Assembly: GCA_958295665.1 (NCBI GenBank)
Contig: OY282558.1
Span: 186,040,015-186,104,014, forward strand
DNA: 64,000 nucleotides
Direction of reading: 5' to 3'
Source of the DNA: Tipula vernalis
Lineage: Eukaryota > Arthropoda > Insecta > Diptera > Tipulidae
The translations under genes and the position numbers were made by a program. Numbering within the stretch: the first letter of the stretch is position 1; each line of letters begins with the position of its first letter. This document shows positions 1 to 12,148 of this stretch, piece after piece. The notes beneath the pieces are model-generated. The model was not told the DNA's origin. It searched no databases and worked only from the letters and a program-made list of their open reading frames with translations.

Positions 1-745
1 CACACAACACAAATTATAATTAAGAAAATTAAACCACAAAGTACACCATTGCAAAAAACACTTGTTATCCTTTAGAGTGCAAAAACAATACTAAATAACC
101 CGTTAAATACCCGTTGCCAAAAAAATGCAAGTTTCTGTTTCTTTTTTTTTTTTTTCAAGCCAACTGTTTATTAATGTTTACAAGTGTTTGAAGTACATTC
201 AAATTAATAGCTCGGAAAAAAAATTTACAAAAACCACTAAACACTGTTGGCGAAAACAGTTTTCCAAATCACCGAAAAATATATTTTCACGTTTTTGAAC
301 TTGCATTCGGACAACTCGGCGTGCGAATATCTTATCAAAATATTATAAAGAAATGAATTTTTCAGAACAAAAACAAAATCATAAATAAAAAGTGGAAAAT
401 TGAACAAAACAAAAAAAAAAAAAATACAAGTTTCCATTGGAATTTCCAAAATCAGACTGGAATTTATTTTCTTTTTCTTTTTTTCGTCTACAGTTTTCCC
501 CGTGGCATAACGAAATCACGAAAATCAATAATTGTCGTGTGTTTTACACATTTTCCAACAGATGGAAATAATTGTGATTTAAAATAGAACATTTTTTGTA
601 TTTATAAACCAGGGTTACTTGAAATTGGTTGCCTGTGCTATAACTGGAAAAAAGCGGTTTGTAAATTTTTTTTTTTTATTACCTACTTACAAAACTGGAC
701 GTGTCGCACAATAATTATAAATGAAACACACATTAATTTTCCTTT
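1..745. other. AT-rich flank without a recognisable gene
   Basis: This stretch has long T and A runs and no reading frame with family character. It lies downstream of the P-protein gene (which is read on the minus strand). I see nothing else in it. Confidence 0.5.
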
Positions 746-762
746 TTTATTGTGTTTTTATT
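746..762 (-). terminator. Candidate polyadenylation signals of the P-protein gene
   Basis: Two copies of TTTATT (746-751 and 757-762) read as AATAAA on the minus strand, about 90-105 bases after the stop codon of the transporter gene at 850. A 20-base A run on the plus strand lies between. AATAAA is the usual animal signal, but in sequence this AT-rich it also occurs by chance, so only position supports the call. Confidence 0.35.
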
Positions 763-849
763 AGTATACATAAAGTTTAAAAATTAGTATATTTGTTACT
801 AAATACGTTTTCAAAAAAAAAAAAAAAAAAAAATATTGACTTAATTAGC

Positions 850-3800
850 TTAATGCCAAGACAACAGTACGTGAGAAAACATTAAATAACCAGTTATAGC
901 GACAACGCTTCCCACCATAATTGGAAAGCCCACTTTAAAATATTCAATAAACGAGAATCGATAGCCATGCTGCTCAGCAATACCAGCACAAACAACATTT
1001 GCAGACGCTCCAACCAGTGTACCATTACCACCAAGGCACGGTCCAAATGCAAGCGCCCATACAAGCGGCTGAAGTGGTAAACCAAGAGTATGATTTTCTG
1101 CCAGCGAAACAACAATTTTTACCATCATTGTTGTAACCGGTATACTATCAAGAAAAGCTGATGTTAATGCTGAAATCCATAAAATTATTATAATTGCGAC
1201 AGCCAGCCGTGAATCTTCTGACACAGACATTATAATGCGCTCAGTAAGTTTTCCAATCCAGTTGATTAAACCTAACCGGCCTAAACATTCAGTGATAACA
1301 AACATGGCGGCAAAAAATAATAAAGTTGTCCATTCAATGCGATGCATCAATGAATCCATATCATCCCGTTTTGTAATAATCAATAGTAGTAGAACACCCA
1401 GTAGGGCACACCAACCGAGTGATAAACGTTGTAAATTAGGTACTGATTGTATAAAAAATAAACATATGATGAATACTAATGCAAAACCGGATTGAAGTAA
1501 AAGCCATTTATTTTTGATTGGATATTGTTTCTGCAATTCTTCCAATGTGGTTTTATATCGTTCAGTAGACACTGAACATGATAACGCTTTTTTCAATTGA
1601 TGTTTTAAAATTTTCACTTTTTTGATAAGAGTTTGCCGCACCAATTCTCCATTTTTACTAAATGGTGATAAGGAGGCCGCTGCTCTTTCCCACACCATGA
1701 TTTCTCGCCTCAAATTTTTAATCATTTTTGGCTCTTTAAATCGCAAATCATTTATGTTACGATACTGAATCCGTAAATGGATAAAGGTTTGAATAACGCA
1801 TATAAAAACTCCGACTGCCATATGTAATGTAAAATTCATAAATGTGATTCCATGTTTCGCAATGTAATGATTTGATGTGATTATTACATTGGATGGATCG
1901 CCAATCGGTGTCATTGTACCACCAATATTGGCATGAATTATTATTCCCATTAGTACCGGAATCGGATTTAATTCCATCACTTCACACAGCCGAATTGTTA
2001 CCGGTGTCATAAGCAATACGGTTGTAACGTTGTCCAGAAAAGCGGAGACCAATACTGTTATGATACAAAGGCAATGTATTAATGGCCAAATTTTGCCGTT
2101 CGTAATCTATATATGGGATATAAACAAACAAACAATTAAATTTAACAAATTTTTATACCAAATCAACTCTTTATACAAATACCTTGTAAGTGTAAACCGC
2201 AATATAGTCAAATATTCCAGTTTCGGTTAGTAGCGCGACCATTATCATCATAGAGAACAGTAATAGAAGTGTTTCAATATCCATCCATTCAACAATTTCT
2301 TTCATTGTTGGGCGATCATCAAAAAATGCACACGTTGCTACCGACATTGTTGATACAATAACGGCAGCAAATGTTCGATGCACTACATCCCAAATAATGA
2401 GGCCATACAGTAAAATTAGTAAGGCAGCGGCACAAATGGCTCCGGTATGCATATTAATTGGTGAATAATCGATACCTATTCTAATAGGTAACACAATTTT
2501 TGAATTGGCCGTAATTTGTAATCGCATCAAACTCCTTGTGTCATTCAAAATTGTTGAATATTTTTCCGGATTGATCTCAAAATTATGATGTTTCGAACTA
2601 ACCGTAGTCTCTTCCAAACGTTTTGTTTGTACAATTGGTATACGCCATTCGTCTGCTACAGTCTATTTATAAAAAATAAATAAAAATATTTAGTTACCTG
2701 AATTATTGCCAACACGATTTGTAAACTAACTTCAATTGACTCGTTAAAGAATGATGCAGGTGAGTCTATGACATGCTGAGCTATTATAGATAAATAATAT
2801 ATCGTTTCATTTGTGTATTGCTTTGGCTCGAATGCACCGGTCACTGTGAGTCCGAAGTGGTTCAACTTTGGCAGCTGATTAAAATAAAAATCTATATCAA
2901 AAGTTACACAGACTTATATTAAATAAAACTAAATTATGTGTGTATGTATACTCAACTCTTTGAAATTTCAGGTGAAATCGCCAGTTGTTGCATTGGAATT
3001 GATTTTTCTTTTTTCGATGTTAGAATGGCGGTAAAAAGTAACCAACCCGCAAGTAGGAACAACATTTTAGAGTATACGCGAATTTTATTTACCGGTTGTC
3101 CCGTATCATTGAACGTGTCATCTTTATCAATTTTGGTCGATGGTGTCGTTTGGCCCGTCGTAGACGTTGATGATAATGGTTTTAATTCTGTACTTGTTAT
3201 ATTATCAAGATGTTGTTCGTGCCCTTGGTCGCTTGTTATCTTAATGGTTATAAATTCAGATTGGTCACCAAACGAATTATTTTCTTCAATTCTTTGATCT
3301 TCTATTTCATCGTCATCGTCATCATTATCTTCATCTTCTGGTAAATTACCTAAATATATATAGATAGAATAGAAATAAAAATGTAGAATTCATATGTATA
3401 TGTTGACGGTTCACCTAAACAATTTGTAAGGTATATCGCAATTATGACGGTTACGTCTGTAACAAATCAAGGCAATTAAAATTAGAAGCTAAAACGAAAA
3501 ATCGCGATAATATTCAATTGTATATATTCACGTTATTTATATTATTCGCGATTATTAAATGTTTTGTCGATAAAATCTTTTAAGTATTAACTTCATCACT
3601 CAGAACCAAAACGCAAAAATATAAAATTCATTTTCATGCATGACTTATAGATTTAGTTGGAGATTCACAAAATGTCAACTCAACTTGGATATAGGTCAAA
3701 AAAAAATTATCCTTGAAAATTATGTTTCTTTAAAAAAAATTACGTACCATGCAAACGTTCCTGCTGCATCTGAAAGGATGCCATACTCGGATCGTGCCGT

Positions 3801-3943
3801 ATTTTAGATGGTAAGTGGCGCCATACTTCCAACGATTCCTCGGTCACATCGCTAAACGAAAAAATTGATTTTTTACGATTTTTTTTATTTTTAACACGCT
3901 TTGGCGTCGAACTGGATAGTTTAAATTTTTTTAAAATTCCCAT
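850..3943 (-). CDS. hoe1/hoe2: P-protein (OCA2/hoepel-family) membrane transporter, 5 exons
   Basis: Spliced by eye as 3943-3748, 3349-2957, 2891-2698, 2662-2183 and 2106-850 (stop TAA). All junctions are GT-AG and in phase, giving 839 residues, about the length of human OCA2. The start ATG has the fly-like context AGCAAAATGG. The N-terminus is basic and cytosolic, then an acidic run (DEDNDDDDDE), a first membrane segment (MLFLLAGWLLF) and a luminal-type domain. The permease domain of the ArsB/NhaD/CitM (ion transporter) superfamily follows, with the family motifs TGIFDYIAVYTYK, VSAFLDNVTTVLLMTPVT, IGDPSNVI, SAFLDSIPVTTMMVK and LGGNGTLVGASANVV. OCA2 acts in melanosome ion and pH balance; the fly hoepel genes are its homologues with less known roles. 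Introns are 398, 65, 35 (or 68, see findings) and 76 bp. I cannot choose between hoe1 and hoe2. Confidence 0.93.
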
Positions 3944-5541
3944 TTTGCTTTTCTTTTATTTTTTTTTTTTGATTTAATTTTAAATATTCGTTAAACAAAA
4001 CAATAATAATATCACATATCAGGCAGCGATCATTGTTGATCAACAAAAGTAAAGTTTTGACTGAATTTTTTTTTACAAACAGAGTTTTTATTTTTTTTAT
4101 TTTCTGTTTTATGAAAATTCTCTTCTCCCTCTTCTAAAATCAAAACACCTTTTCATTCAGTGATCTTCTTCTCTGATGGAAAATCGAAAAAAAAAAAAGA
4201 AAACGTGGGAAAATTGCCAAAAAACCTAAAAATATGTTAAAAGTTGTAGAAACCGAAGAAAATAATTACGATCGGTCATTCGTTTTTAACAAAAAATTTC
4301 CAAAATGAAAATTTAATGAATTTTGCGAAAAACCCTCACTTTGCACGGTTTCATAAGCCGCTCGTCGTCATAATGAGAGGAAATTAATTTTTTTTTTTTG
4401 TGGCTTTTGTTTATTTGTTACACGTAATCAAATACATGAAACGAGATTGCACGGTTGGATAACTACGAAAATTTTCTAAAGCGTTTAGATTATGAATTTT
4501 AATAAATATAATGTTTTTTGAACAGTTTCGGTTCATTAATCGGAAATAATCGAATTTTAAAACGTTTTTGAAGAAACCGTCAATTACACAGGTTACAGAA
4601 AACATCCGTCAATGCATTAAATTCGTTTTAATGTTGATATAAATTGGATTTAATAATTTGAATATGTTCACCTCATTAACGCATCTGTTTTAATTTCCAT
4701 TAAACCGCATCTGTTTTAAAATTGTTGGATTCAAATTTGTGTCTAACTTATTTATCCTACACTTAACTGATGATCACTACAAATTTAGATCAGTTAAAAG
4801 TAAATAAAAAACATTTTACTGTTTATATGTGAGAGTGGGCTGAACAGATTTAAAACATTCAAATTATGTAATATAATCTGCTTCCGATATATGTAGGTTT
4901 AAATAAAATCGGTACTGCAATACTGATTATGTTTATTATCTTGAAAAAAAAAAATAATAATAATCCATTAATTTACACTACTCTATCCAAACTAAATTTT
5001 TAAATATTTTATCGGAACACAAGAGTTTTTATCATTTTCTCGATCTACACGTGAGTATAAAAATGTGGTTAGCCCCTGAATTTTTTCATTTGTTAGCTTC
5101 TTGCACATAGTAGTTAATAAGCGCCTAAATGTTTTAATTGGCGTTCTTTTATTTGTAATAATTACAGCAAACGAATCAAAAATAACCAAACAAACTATTA
5201 TGTAATACGAGGCAGCCATGACTTTTCAACTACATAGTAACGCATTCGTAAAATTACACAAATACTTTATGTACCAGAGTATTGTAAAGAACTTTTCGCA
5301 AAAAAAAATTGACAAATAAAATCAATTGTTAAAATATCAGTAGGCCAAACAGCTTTTGTGTGTAAGATAATTATTTGTGATTTTGTATGTTTTTGAAGTG
5401 TTTTAATTATTTTAAAATGAATTTGTATTGTTTAGAAGAGAGAACTTAATTATTTAATGATTAAAACTAAAAATTATACTACATTTCACGAGCAAGTAAG
5501 AAAAATCATGTTTTTAGTTTATTTTTGCATTTAGAAGTGTT
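3944..5541. other. Upstream flank of the P-protein gene
   Basis: This region should contain the promoter and 5' UTR of the minus-strand transporter gene. I recognise no clear TATA box or initiator. It is AT-rich with long homopolymers. The word CGCATCTGTTTTAA occurs twice near 4680 and 4707. Short open frames here have no family character. Confidence 0.4.
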
Positions 5542-5892
5542 AACAATCTCTTGTCACTTTTATAATTTTTCTTCTTCACAATATTCACACAGCTCCATTT
5601 CTGTGTACGCTAATTTTTACTTTTTTTAATTTTTTGTTGAATATTAATTAGTTCATGTAATATTGTGAAGAAGAAAAATTGTAAGAGAATTCATCTGTAT
5701 TAGTACGATTCGCTAGTACTTAACGCACAGCACATTCTGTGTATATAGAATGTAAATTGTGGTATAATCATTCCAGTCGCCGCGGCCTGATGTGAAGATT
5801 GATTTTTTCATAATCATAAGCTCATCAGTTCGAAACTGGATTGAATTCTCTTACAATCTTCGGAACATAATAAAATCATATAATCTCTTGTC
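5542..5892. repeat. Nested inverted repeats, MITE-like
   Basis: A perfect 22-bp inverted pair lies at 5564-5585 and 5659-5680 (AATTTTTCTTCTTCACAATA... and its complement). A second perfect 15-bp pair lies at 5679-5693 and 5842-5856 (TTGTAAGAGAATTCA and its complement). The word AATCTCTTGTC occurs directly repeated at the edges (about 5545 and 5882). The nested pairs suggest a small non-coding transposon or two abutting ones, but no clean target duplication is visible. Confidence 0.55.
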
Positions 5893-6128
5893 GTTAAAAT
5901 ATATACAGATAATAAATCTTTAAAAGCTTACAAATTTTACCAAAGCGGCTGGATTCAGTATTCAACCGGGAAAAACCTTTTAAACGAATTCATCGAATTT
6001 GGCAAAGTATTTAATTTTATAGGATATTTGGTATTTGAAAACCACTAAAGCAGCATTCTGAATAGTTGCTGCATTCAGCAGGCTTAAAATTGATCACTTT
6101 TGAGGGTGTGGATTAGGGTTTCCAATTC

Positions 6129-6657
6129 TGTAACGCCACGCCACCACTCCAGCTGCACGACCTTACAACGTACAACTAGAATGCCCCATAGCGTTAACAG
6201 AAAATCTCTGAGACGTTTGTGGACAGCTGCAGCACATTTTCCGGTTAGGTGACAGAGTAGGGTGTGATTATGCTATCAACAACTCAGAGCTTGCTAGTGC
6301 TGCTATATTCGATATATATCAAATGTGGATGAGAAATAGAATTAGAATTTCGAAATAAAAAAAATTATTTAACACAAGAACTACTTTAATATTCAGAATA
6401 GAACAAAACACTAGAAATTTAACACAAAGCACTGTCACAGCCATAGTTTATATTATAGTGGTCTGAGATGGTAGAGACCACGCGCGTTTCCCCTTTCTCC
6501 CATGAACGTTAGTACACGGTATAAATCTTTGCTATTTATTCCTAATTATTATAATTTTTCCTATCCGAGAAAATTTATTTTTTTATTAGTAAGATTATTT
6601 TTTTTTTTTGACGGTTAAATTAAGTTTATTGAATTTTAGATTTATTTATTTTTTTTT
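6129..6657 (+). other. Probable 5' LTR/leader of the Gypsy element
   Basis: This non-coding part precedes gag. It starts with TG and contains a TATA-like GGTATAAATC near 6519 and a more GC-rich stretch (GGTAGAGACCACGCGCG near 6470) before T-rich sequence. No tRNA primer-binding site is recognisable. Because no 3' copy is present, the LTR boundary cannot be set. Confidence 0.4.
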
Positions 6658-6824
6658 TTGCTTTGCTATATTAAACTAATTGTGCAAGTTTTTGCCGGTA
6701 TGAATGTCCAGTACTTGGATTGCGGCGAAATTGCCATTGAATGCCAAATCCGTGGTATTACCGGTCCTATTGTTGTTAAACTGAAAGCTCTTGAAGCTAT
6801 AATAAATAAAGAAATGGCGAACGA

Positions 6825-8122
6825 ATGTCTTCCGCCTACTCGCGCTCATCCGACGGCTCTTCGATATCCAAAGAAGGAAGTTTTGTTTTGCAGGACGAAA
6901 TTGAAAAATATTCAGAGTTAGAAGAAATACTGAATAATGAAAGTGGTAAAACATCAAGACAAGTTCAAGAACTAGAAGCTGCCCTTTGGGGTAGATTAAA
7001 ACTCGAATCAGCTCGTCTAAGTCAGCAACAAATGATGCGAATAATTTGTTGGTAGCCGGTACCAGATTGCTTGATTGTTTCAACAACCTAAACTCTGGAA
7101 ATGTCTCATCAGCGGTGGTAGGAGAATCAGTGCGTAGTATCAATACTAGTGTTAACAGTAATAGTGATTCCGAGGAGGTAAGTGATAATTCTGGCAGTAC
7201 GACCAGGTCAAAGTCGAAAATTACTGATGAAAGTATTCATAACCAAGATGACAACCGAAATGGTGTTGGGATTTCTGTCGGTTGCGAGAATCCGCGTATT
7301 AACTTACAAACCAAGACAAGATGGAACTAATCATTGAAAGACTGATGGACAGACTACGTACTCAACCTGATCATTCAAGTTCGGAGCGCGCTAAGATTGC
7401 ACATCAAGATAAAGGTCCGTCGTCATCAACGCCATTCCATCAGGTATTTCATCGAACAGCTAATACGTTTGATGTACCACCACACGTGTCGAATGAGATG
7501 CAAAGAGGGATTCAGATGTTACACCAAGCAGATCCACAAATCAACCAATTCGAGAGGCGTCCATTACAAGATAATCTATCTATCTACAATTGGAAGATCA
7601 TATTCTATGGAGATAACCGAGATGACTTGGCAGTATAAAAGTTTCTTTACCGAGTGGAGAATATGGCCAGAGCAAACGGAATCACACAGGAGCGTCTCGT
7701 GGATAATTTTTGTGTTCTATTGAAGGATAATGCTTTAAATTGGTATTGGGAGCATCGGGAGAATTTCGAAAATGTTACTTGGAGACAGGTGTACGAAGCA
7801 ATGCTGCATCGATTCCGTATTCGTAGAACTGATGACGATATCCGACAAGTCTTAGAAAGCAGGAAGCAGAAAGTAAAGGAGCAGTTTTTAGATTTTTATC
7901 ATCAATTACGTAGCATCTCATTAACGTTGAGAAATCCATTATCAGACCAGGATTCGGTTAATGATTCAAAATATGCGGGGTGGTTTGCAAGCATTTCTTG
8001 CGGGGAAGCAATTTGATGACGTATCCGCGTTTGTAAATCTTTGCGTTTCAGTTTAGGATACCTGGAACAGAATTGGCTGGATTCCTGAAATACATCACCA
8101 AAGCCGACGCCAAGTCAGTGAA
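6825..8122 (+). pseudogene. gag: Gag (matrix/capsid part) of the Gypsy element, frameshifted
   Basis: Open pieces occur at 6825-7055, 7046-7330, 7321-7638 and 7654-8016 in different frames. The piece at 7654 has the character of a retrotransposon gag capsid domain: a tryptophan-rich core (NWYWEHRENF, then VTWRQVYEAMLHRF) followed by a helical segment. The early piece at 6825 is acidic and could form a coiled coil. The frame changes mean no full gag can be made from this copy. Function in a live element would be assembly of the particle that holds the RNA. Confidence 0.65.
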
Positions 8123-9880
8123 TTGGAGATTGGGGGAAGTGTTCGTGAAAATGGAGGCAATTCTTCTAAATTTTCTGAGCAGTGCGAGCAACCAGATTCT
8201 GTGTGCAGTATTTCGTATGCCAAACAAATGACAAATACGCCAAGTAATTATCAAAGACATGTAAGATCCATACCAAGTGGTTGTTGGAATTGTTCTAGTC
8301 GGGAACATTTTTACAAAGAATGTACAAGTTTAGTCCGTAATAGATTTTGTTTCGGTTGCGGAGCTAAAAATGTTTTCAAGCCAGAATGTTTAAATTGTAG
8401 TTCATTGTATCGTAAGGAAAACTATCGAGGGGAGATCAGGAATACTGGGGCTCTGAGATCCCAACCAAGCAGCACACCAGTACCCAGACCGAACCAAAAG
8501 GATTCTGCTACCAAACCCACAATTTTACAATCTTCTCAAACGGGAAATGTCCAGCTCTTCAAAAAAGTAGAAAACGCAAATTGTAATCAACTTAACCAAC
8601 ATAATCACTCTTCTTCATTAAATAGAACGCTACGATACTTCAAGCTCCGAAAAACTATTAAAAAAATGATTTGTGAGACGAGCATAACTACCCAAATAGA
8701 CTCAAGACCTTACGCAAATGTCCTAATAAATGGAGTTCCTTACAAAGGGTTGCTAGATAGTGGAGCCAATATTACTGTTTTAGGATATGGATCGGAACAG
8801 TTTATAGAAGATAATCAATTCAAGTTATTTAATTTACCATCTTGTTTGTCAACGGCGAGTGGTCAAGCTCAGCACGTTGTAGGTCATATTGTGGCTCAAG
8901 TATCGTATGCTGGTAAAACTAGAAGAATTAGAATTCACGTAGCTCCAGGATTAAGTCAACCGCTTTATTTAGGCATAGATTTTTGGGAAGTATTTGGTTT
9001 GGCACCTGCACTCATAAATGAAATTACACTCGAACCAATGAAATATACCATCAAGTTAGATAATCCTAATATGCATGACCTTACACGACATCAAAGAGCA
9101 TTATTAGATGATGAAATTAGCAAGTTGCCATCCTGTGAGAAATTAGGACTGGGACATACAAATATCATAGAACACAAGATAGACGTAGGAAGCGCGGTTC
9201 CTGTTAAGCAACGTCATTACTCCGTGTCACCTTCTGTGCAGCAAGACATATTTGAGGAGTTAGATCGAATGATTAGTCTCGGGGTTATGGAGGAAAGCCA
9301 GAGCTCTTGGTCATCTCCAGTGACTAGAGCAAAGAAAGCTAATGGGAAAGTTCGGCTGTGCCTTGATGCTCGGAAAGTAAACGCGGTCACGGTGAGGGAT
9401 GCTTATCCTTTGCCTCTGATTAAGGGTATACTCAGTCGATTAGACCAAACAAAATTTATTAGTGCTATCGATCTAAAGGATGCCTTCTGGCAAATACCTC
9501 TCGATCAAGGGTCAAGGGATAAGACAGCCTTCACCGTGCCAGGCCGTCCGTTGTACCAGTTTACAGTTATGCCGTTTGGCTTGTGCAACTCGGCCCAAAC
9601 AATGTGCAGACTCATGGACAAAGTGATACCTCATCAACTACATGAACATGTGTTTGTCTATTTAGATGATCTCTTAGTTGTTTCGGCAACTTTTGAGGAG
9701 CATTTGCTTTTATTGTCTGAAGTGGCCAGATTGCTGAATGCAGCTAATTTGACCATAAATGTGGAAAAGAGCAAATTTATGCTTAAGGGGACAAAATATC
9801 TCGGTTATGTGGTTGGTGACGGTGCACTTAAAGTAGATCCAACGAAGGTACAAGGCATATACGCCGGTTTCTGGGGATGA
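8123..9880 (+). pseudogene. pol: Nucleocapsid, protease and reverse transcriptase of the Gypsy element
   Basis: A 585-residue open frame. A CCHC knuckle (CWNCSSREHFYKEC) starts at residue 54; a second knuckle-like motif (CFGCGAKNVFKPEC) follows but lacks its histidine. The aspartic protease motif LLDSGANITVLG has its catalytic Asp near residue 212. The reverse transcriptase has LCLDARKVN, SAIDLKDAFWQIPL, MPFGLCNSAQTM and the active-site YLDD at about 512-516. The frame ends at a TGA where the conserved text (GMTGWYRRFI) continues in another frame at 9877, so there is a small indel at the end of the RT. It also starts without a convincing ATG. Confidence 0.85.
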
Positions 9881-10510
9881 CTGGGTGGTACAGGCGATTC
9901 ATTTCGAATTACTCGTCAATAACTGCTCCTATCAGTGATATGCTTAAGAAGGGTAACAAAATAAACTGGGATGATCAATCACTTAAGGCATTTGACGAAT
10001 TGAAGCAAGCTTTAATTACTGCACCAGTCTTGGTTAACCCCGATTTTAAGAAGCATTTTTACATCCAATGTGATGCAAGCTCCACAGGTATTGGCAGCGT
10101 CCTGTTCCAGAAGCACGAAGAAGAAGAACATCCAATTGCGTTCGTACAAACTAACTAAACGCTGTGCCACAGCGGAACTACAGCGTGACGGAATTGGAAT
10201 GCTTGGCTGCGGTGATGAGTGTGCAAAAGTTTAGGGCATATATTGGAGGCTATCCATTCACAATCATTACTGACCATTCCAGTTTACGTTGGTTGATGGA
10301 CCAGAAAGAATTATCAGGAAGATTGGCAAGATGGTCATTGTAACTGCAACCACACAACTTCAACATCGAATATCGAAAAGGGACACAGAACATAGTGCCA
10401 GACAGCTTATCCAGAGTTCACATAGATGAATTAACATCCAAATTGAATGAAGGTCCTCCCTTGCACATAGATATGAATTCACCAGCTTTTCGAGATGTCG
10501 AATACTTATA
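9877..10510 (+). pseudogene. pol: RNase H region of the Gypsy element, interrupted
   Basis: The frame 9877-10158 holds the RT connection (TGWYRRFISNYSSI) and the start of RNase H (YIQCDASSTGIGSVLFQ, first catalytic Asp). After a frame change, RNase H continues with YSVTELECLAAVMSVQKFR, then ITDHSSLRWLM, then YRKGTQNIVPDSLSR. An in-frame stop interrupts this second stretch near 10340. Key motifs are present, so decay is modest. Confidence 0.75.
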
Positions 10511-10523
10511 GCGGATTAAAATT

Positions 10524-11714
10524 TTGGAGGATAATGGGTTTGTTAACAGTAACTACAAGGTAATGGATAGAAAAATCTACATCAACATGGGGACTCCGAA
10601 GCGTAGCGAAGAAGTATTAGATCTACCAACTTGGAAGCTAGTAGTTCCAGAGAGTTTAACGAAGTCATTAATCGAGCAGGCTCACAATCCGCCGTCAGCT
10701 TCACATCCTGGAATCGCGAAAACAATTGAGATGTTGAAACGTTATTTTTATTGGCCTGGTATGGCATCTCAAGTTCATAAATTTATCAATTCATGTGACA
10801 CCTGTAAGTTTTCCAAGGTAATTAACTTTAACTCTAAACCACCTATGGGGAACCTAATTGAAGTTAACCATCCATTTCAACGTATATATGTCGACTTCCT
10901 TGGAACGTATCCAAGAACGAAGAACGGAAATCCATCGATTTTGATTATATTAGACCAATATAGTAGATTTCCAATTCTGCAAGCTTTGCGCTCCGCGACT
11001 GCAACAAAATTAGTTGAGTTCCTAGAAAACAAAATTTTCCATGTTTATGATGTACCGGAAGCGTTGTTTTCTAACAACGGCCCTCAATTCGAATCAGTAT
11101 TGTTGGCGGAACTACTTGACAAGTATGGGGTAAACCATCAATTTACGGCTAAATATTCACCTCAGGCTAATGTACCTGAGAGGGTCAACCGGTCAATTCT
11201 GGCAGCGATTCGGTCCTATATAAAAACAGACCACAAAACCTGCGATAACCATTTGGACGCGATAGCTGGAGCACTTAGAACTACAGTACATTCATCAACA
11301 AAGTTCTCCCCACACTATTTGGTTTTCGGTCAACATAAAATAATGCATGGGTCAAATTACGAACTAATGAGGAAATTGAAATTTCTTGACGATATAGAAG
11401 CGCAGATCATGAACACGGCTGACCGTTTGTACTCGGTGCAGGAAAAAGTATTGTCAAATCTGGAAAGATCTTATCAAAACCGTAAATCGAGTTATAATTT
11501 AAGAACACGTCATCGAGAGTTTAGAGAAGGTCGAAAGGTGTTCGTTCGAAATTTCGTGCAAAGTAGTGCCCCTAAAAACTTTTCGAGCAAGTTAACCCCG
11601 AAATTTATCAGGGCCATTATATCAAAGCGTATTGGTAATGTAATATATGAAGTGAGGAACGAAGCTGGTAGAGTAATGGGGAATTATCATTGCAAGGACA
11701 TAAGTACTGGTTGA
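10524..11714 (+). pseudogene. pol: Integrase of the Gypsy element, second catalytic Asp changed to Asn
   Basis: A 396-residue open frame. A zinc-binding HHCC module uses H54, H61, C91 and C94. The catalytic core has D124 (RIYVDFLG) and E219 (QANVPERVNRS), with exact D-35-E spacing, but position 184, normally the second Asp, reads FSNNGPQF (AAC codon at 11073-11075). The C-terminal region has KFSPHYLVFGQ and a basic tail. The enzyme would join element DNA to the chromosome; with Asn at 184 it should be inactive. The end of the frame directly abuts hAT sequence. Confidence 0.85.
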
Positions 11715-12148
11715 AATCTTGCCATAATTATTTCGGATATTCGATCTTCGAATAATCCGGATTATTCGACCAATTCTGACTATTCGATTATTCGGATATT
11801 TTCACATAATTATTCGGATATAATATTTCGTTTTAACGTTTACTTTTACTTAGAAAACCTATAATGTTCAAAAAAATAAGAATTAAGGTAAGAATTAAAA
11901 TATAAAAATATTGTAGAACTACAGAAAAATAGAAATAAATAGAAATATTGGGTAACCACCGAAAAAATATTGAAGTTGGTTTATGTTTTGTCTTTTTTGT
12001 TTTCGTATAAGTTTATTAGTGCAGTGATTGTTTTATTAATATTTCTTGCTTGCAACAGCAAAGAACGATATAAAGGTAAGAAAGAAATAACTTTATAATT
12101 GATCGTAAATTTATTTAGAAATTTTTGGTTTACCGTTTTTTAAAAATC

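Larger units (their letters stand above)
6129..11714 (+). mobile_element. Ty3/Gypsy LTR retrotransposon, damaged and lacking a visible 3' LTR
   Basis: Domain order is gag, CCHC nucleocapsid, aspartic protease, reverse transcriptase, RNase H, integrase, which is the Ty3/Gypsy order (integrase last). I see no envelope gene. The left edge begins TGTAACG, as LTRs begin with TG, and the sequence changes directly to hAT sub-terminal sequence after the pol stop at 11714. I found no second copy of the 6129-6650 sequence on the right, so the 3' LTR seems to be missing. Gag and pol are broken by several frame changes and stops. Confidence 0.8.

Noticed and set aside
2938..3297. 119-residue plus-strand frame
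   Set aside because: It lies antisense to exon 2 of the P-protein gene, whose minus-strand reading has clear family text.
6676..7143. 155-residue minus-strand frame
   Set aside because: Antisense to the Gypsy gag region; no family character.
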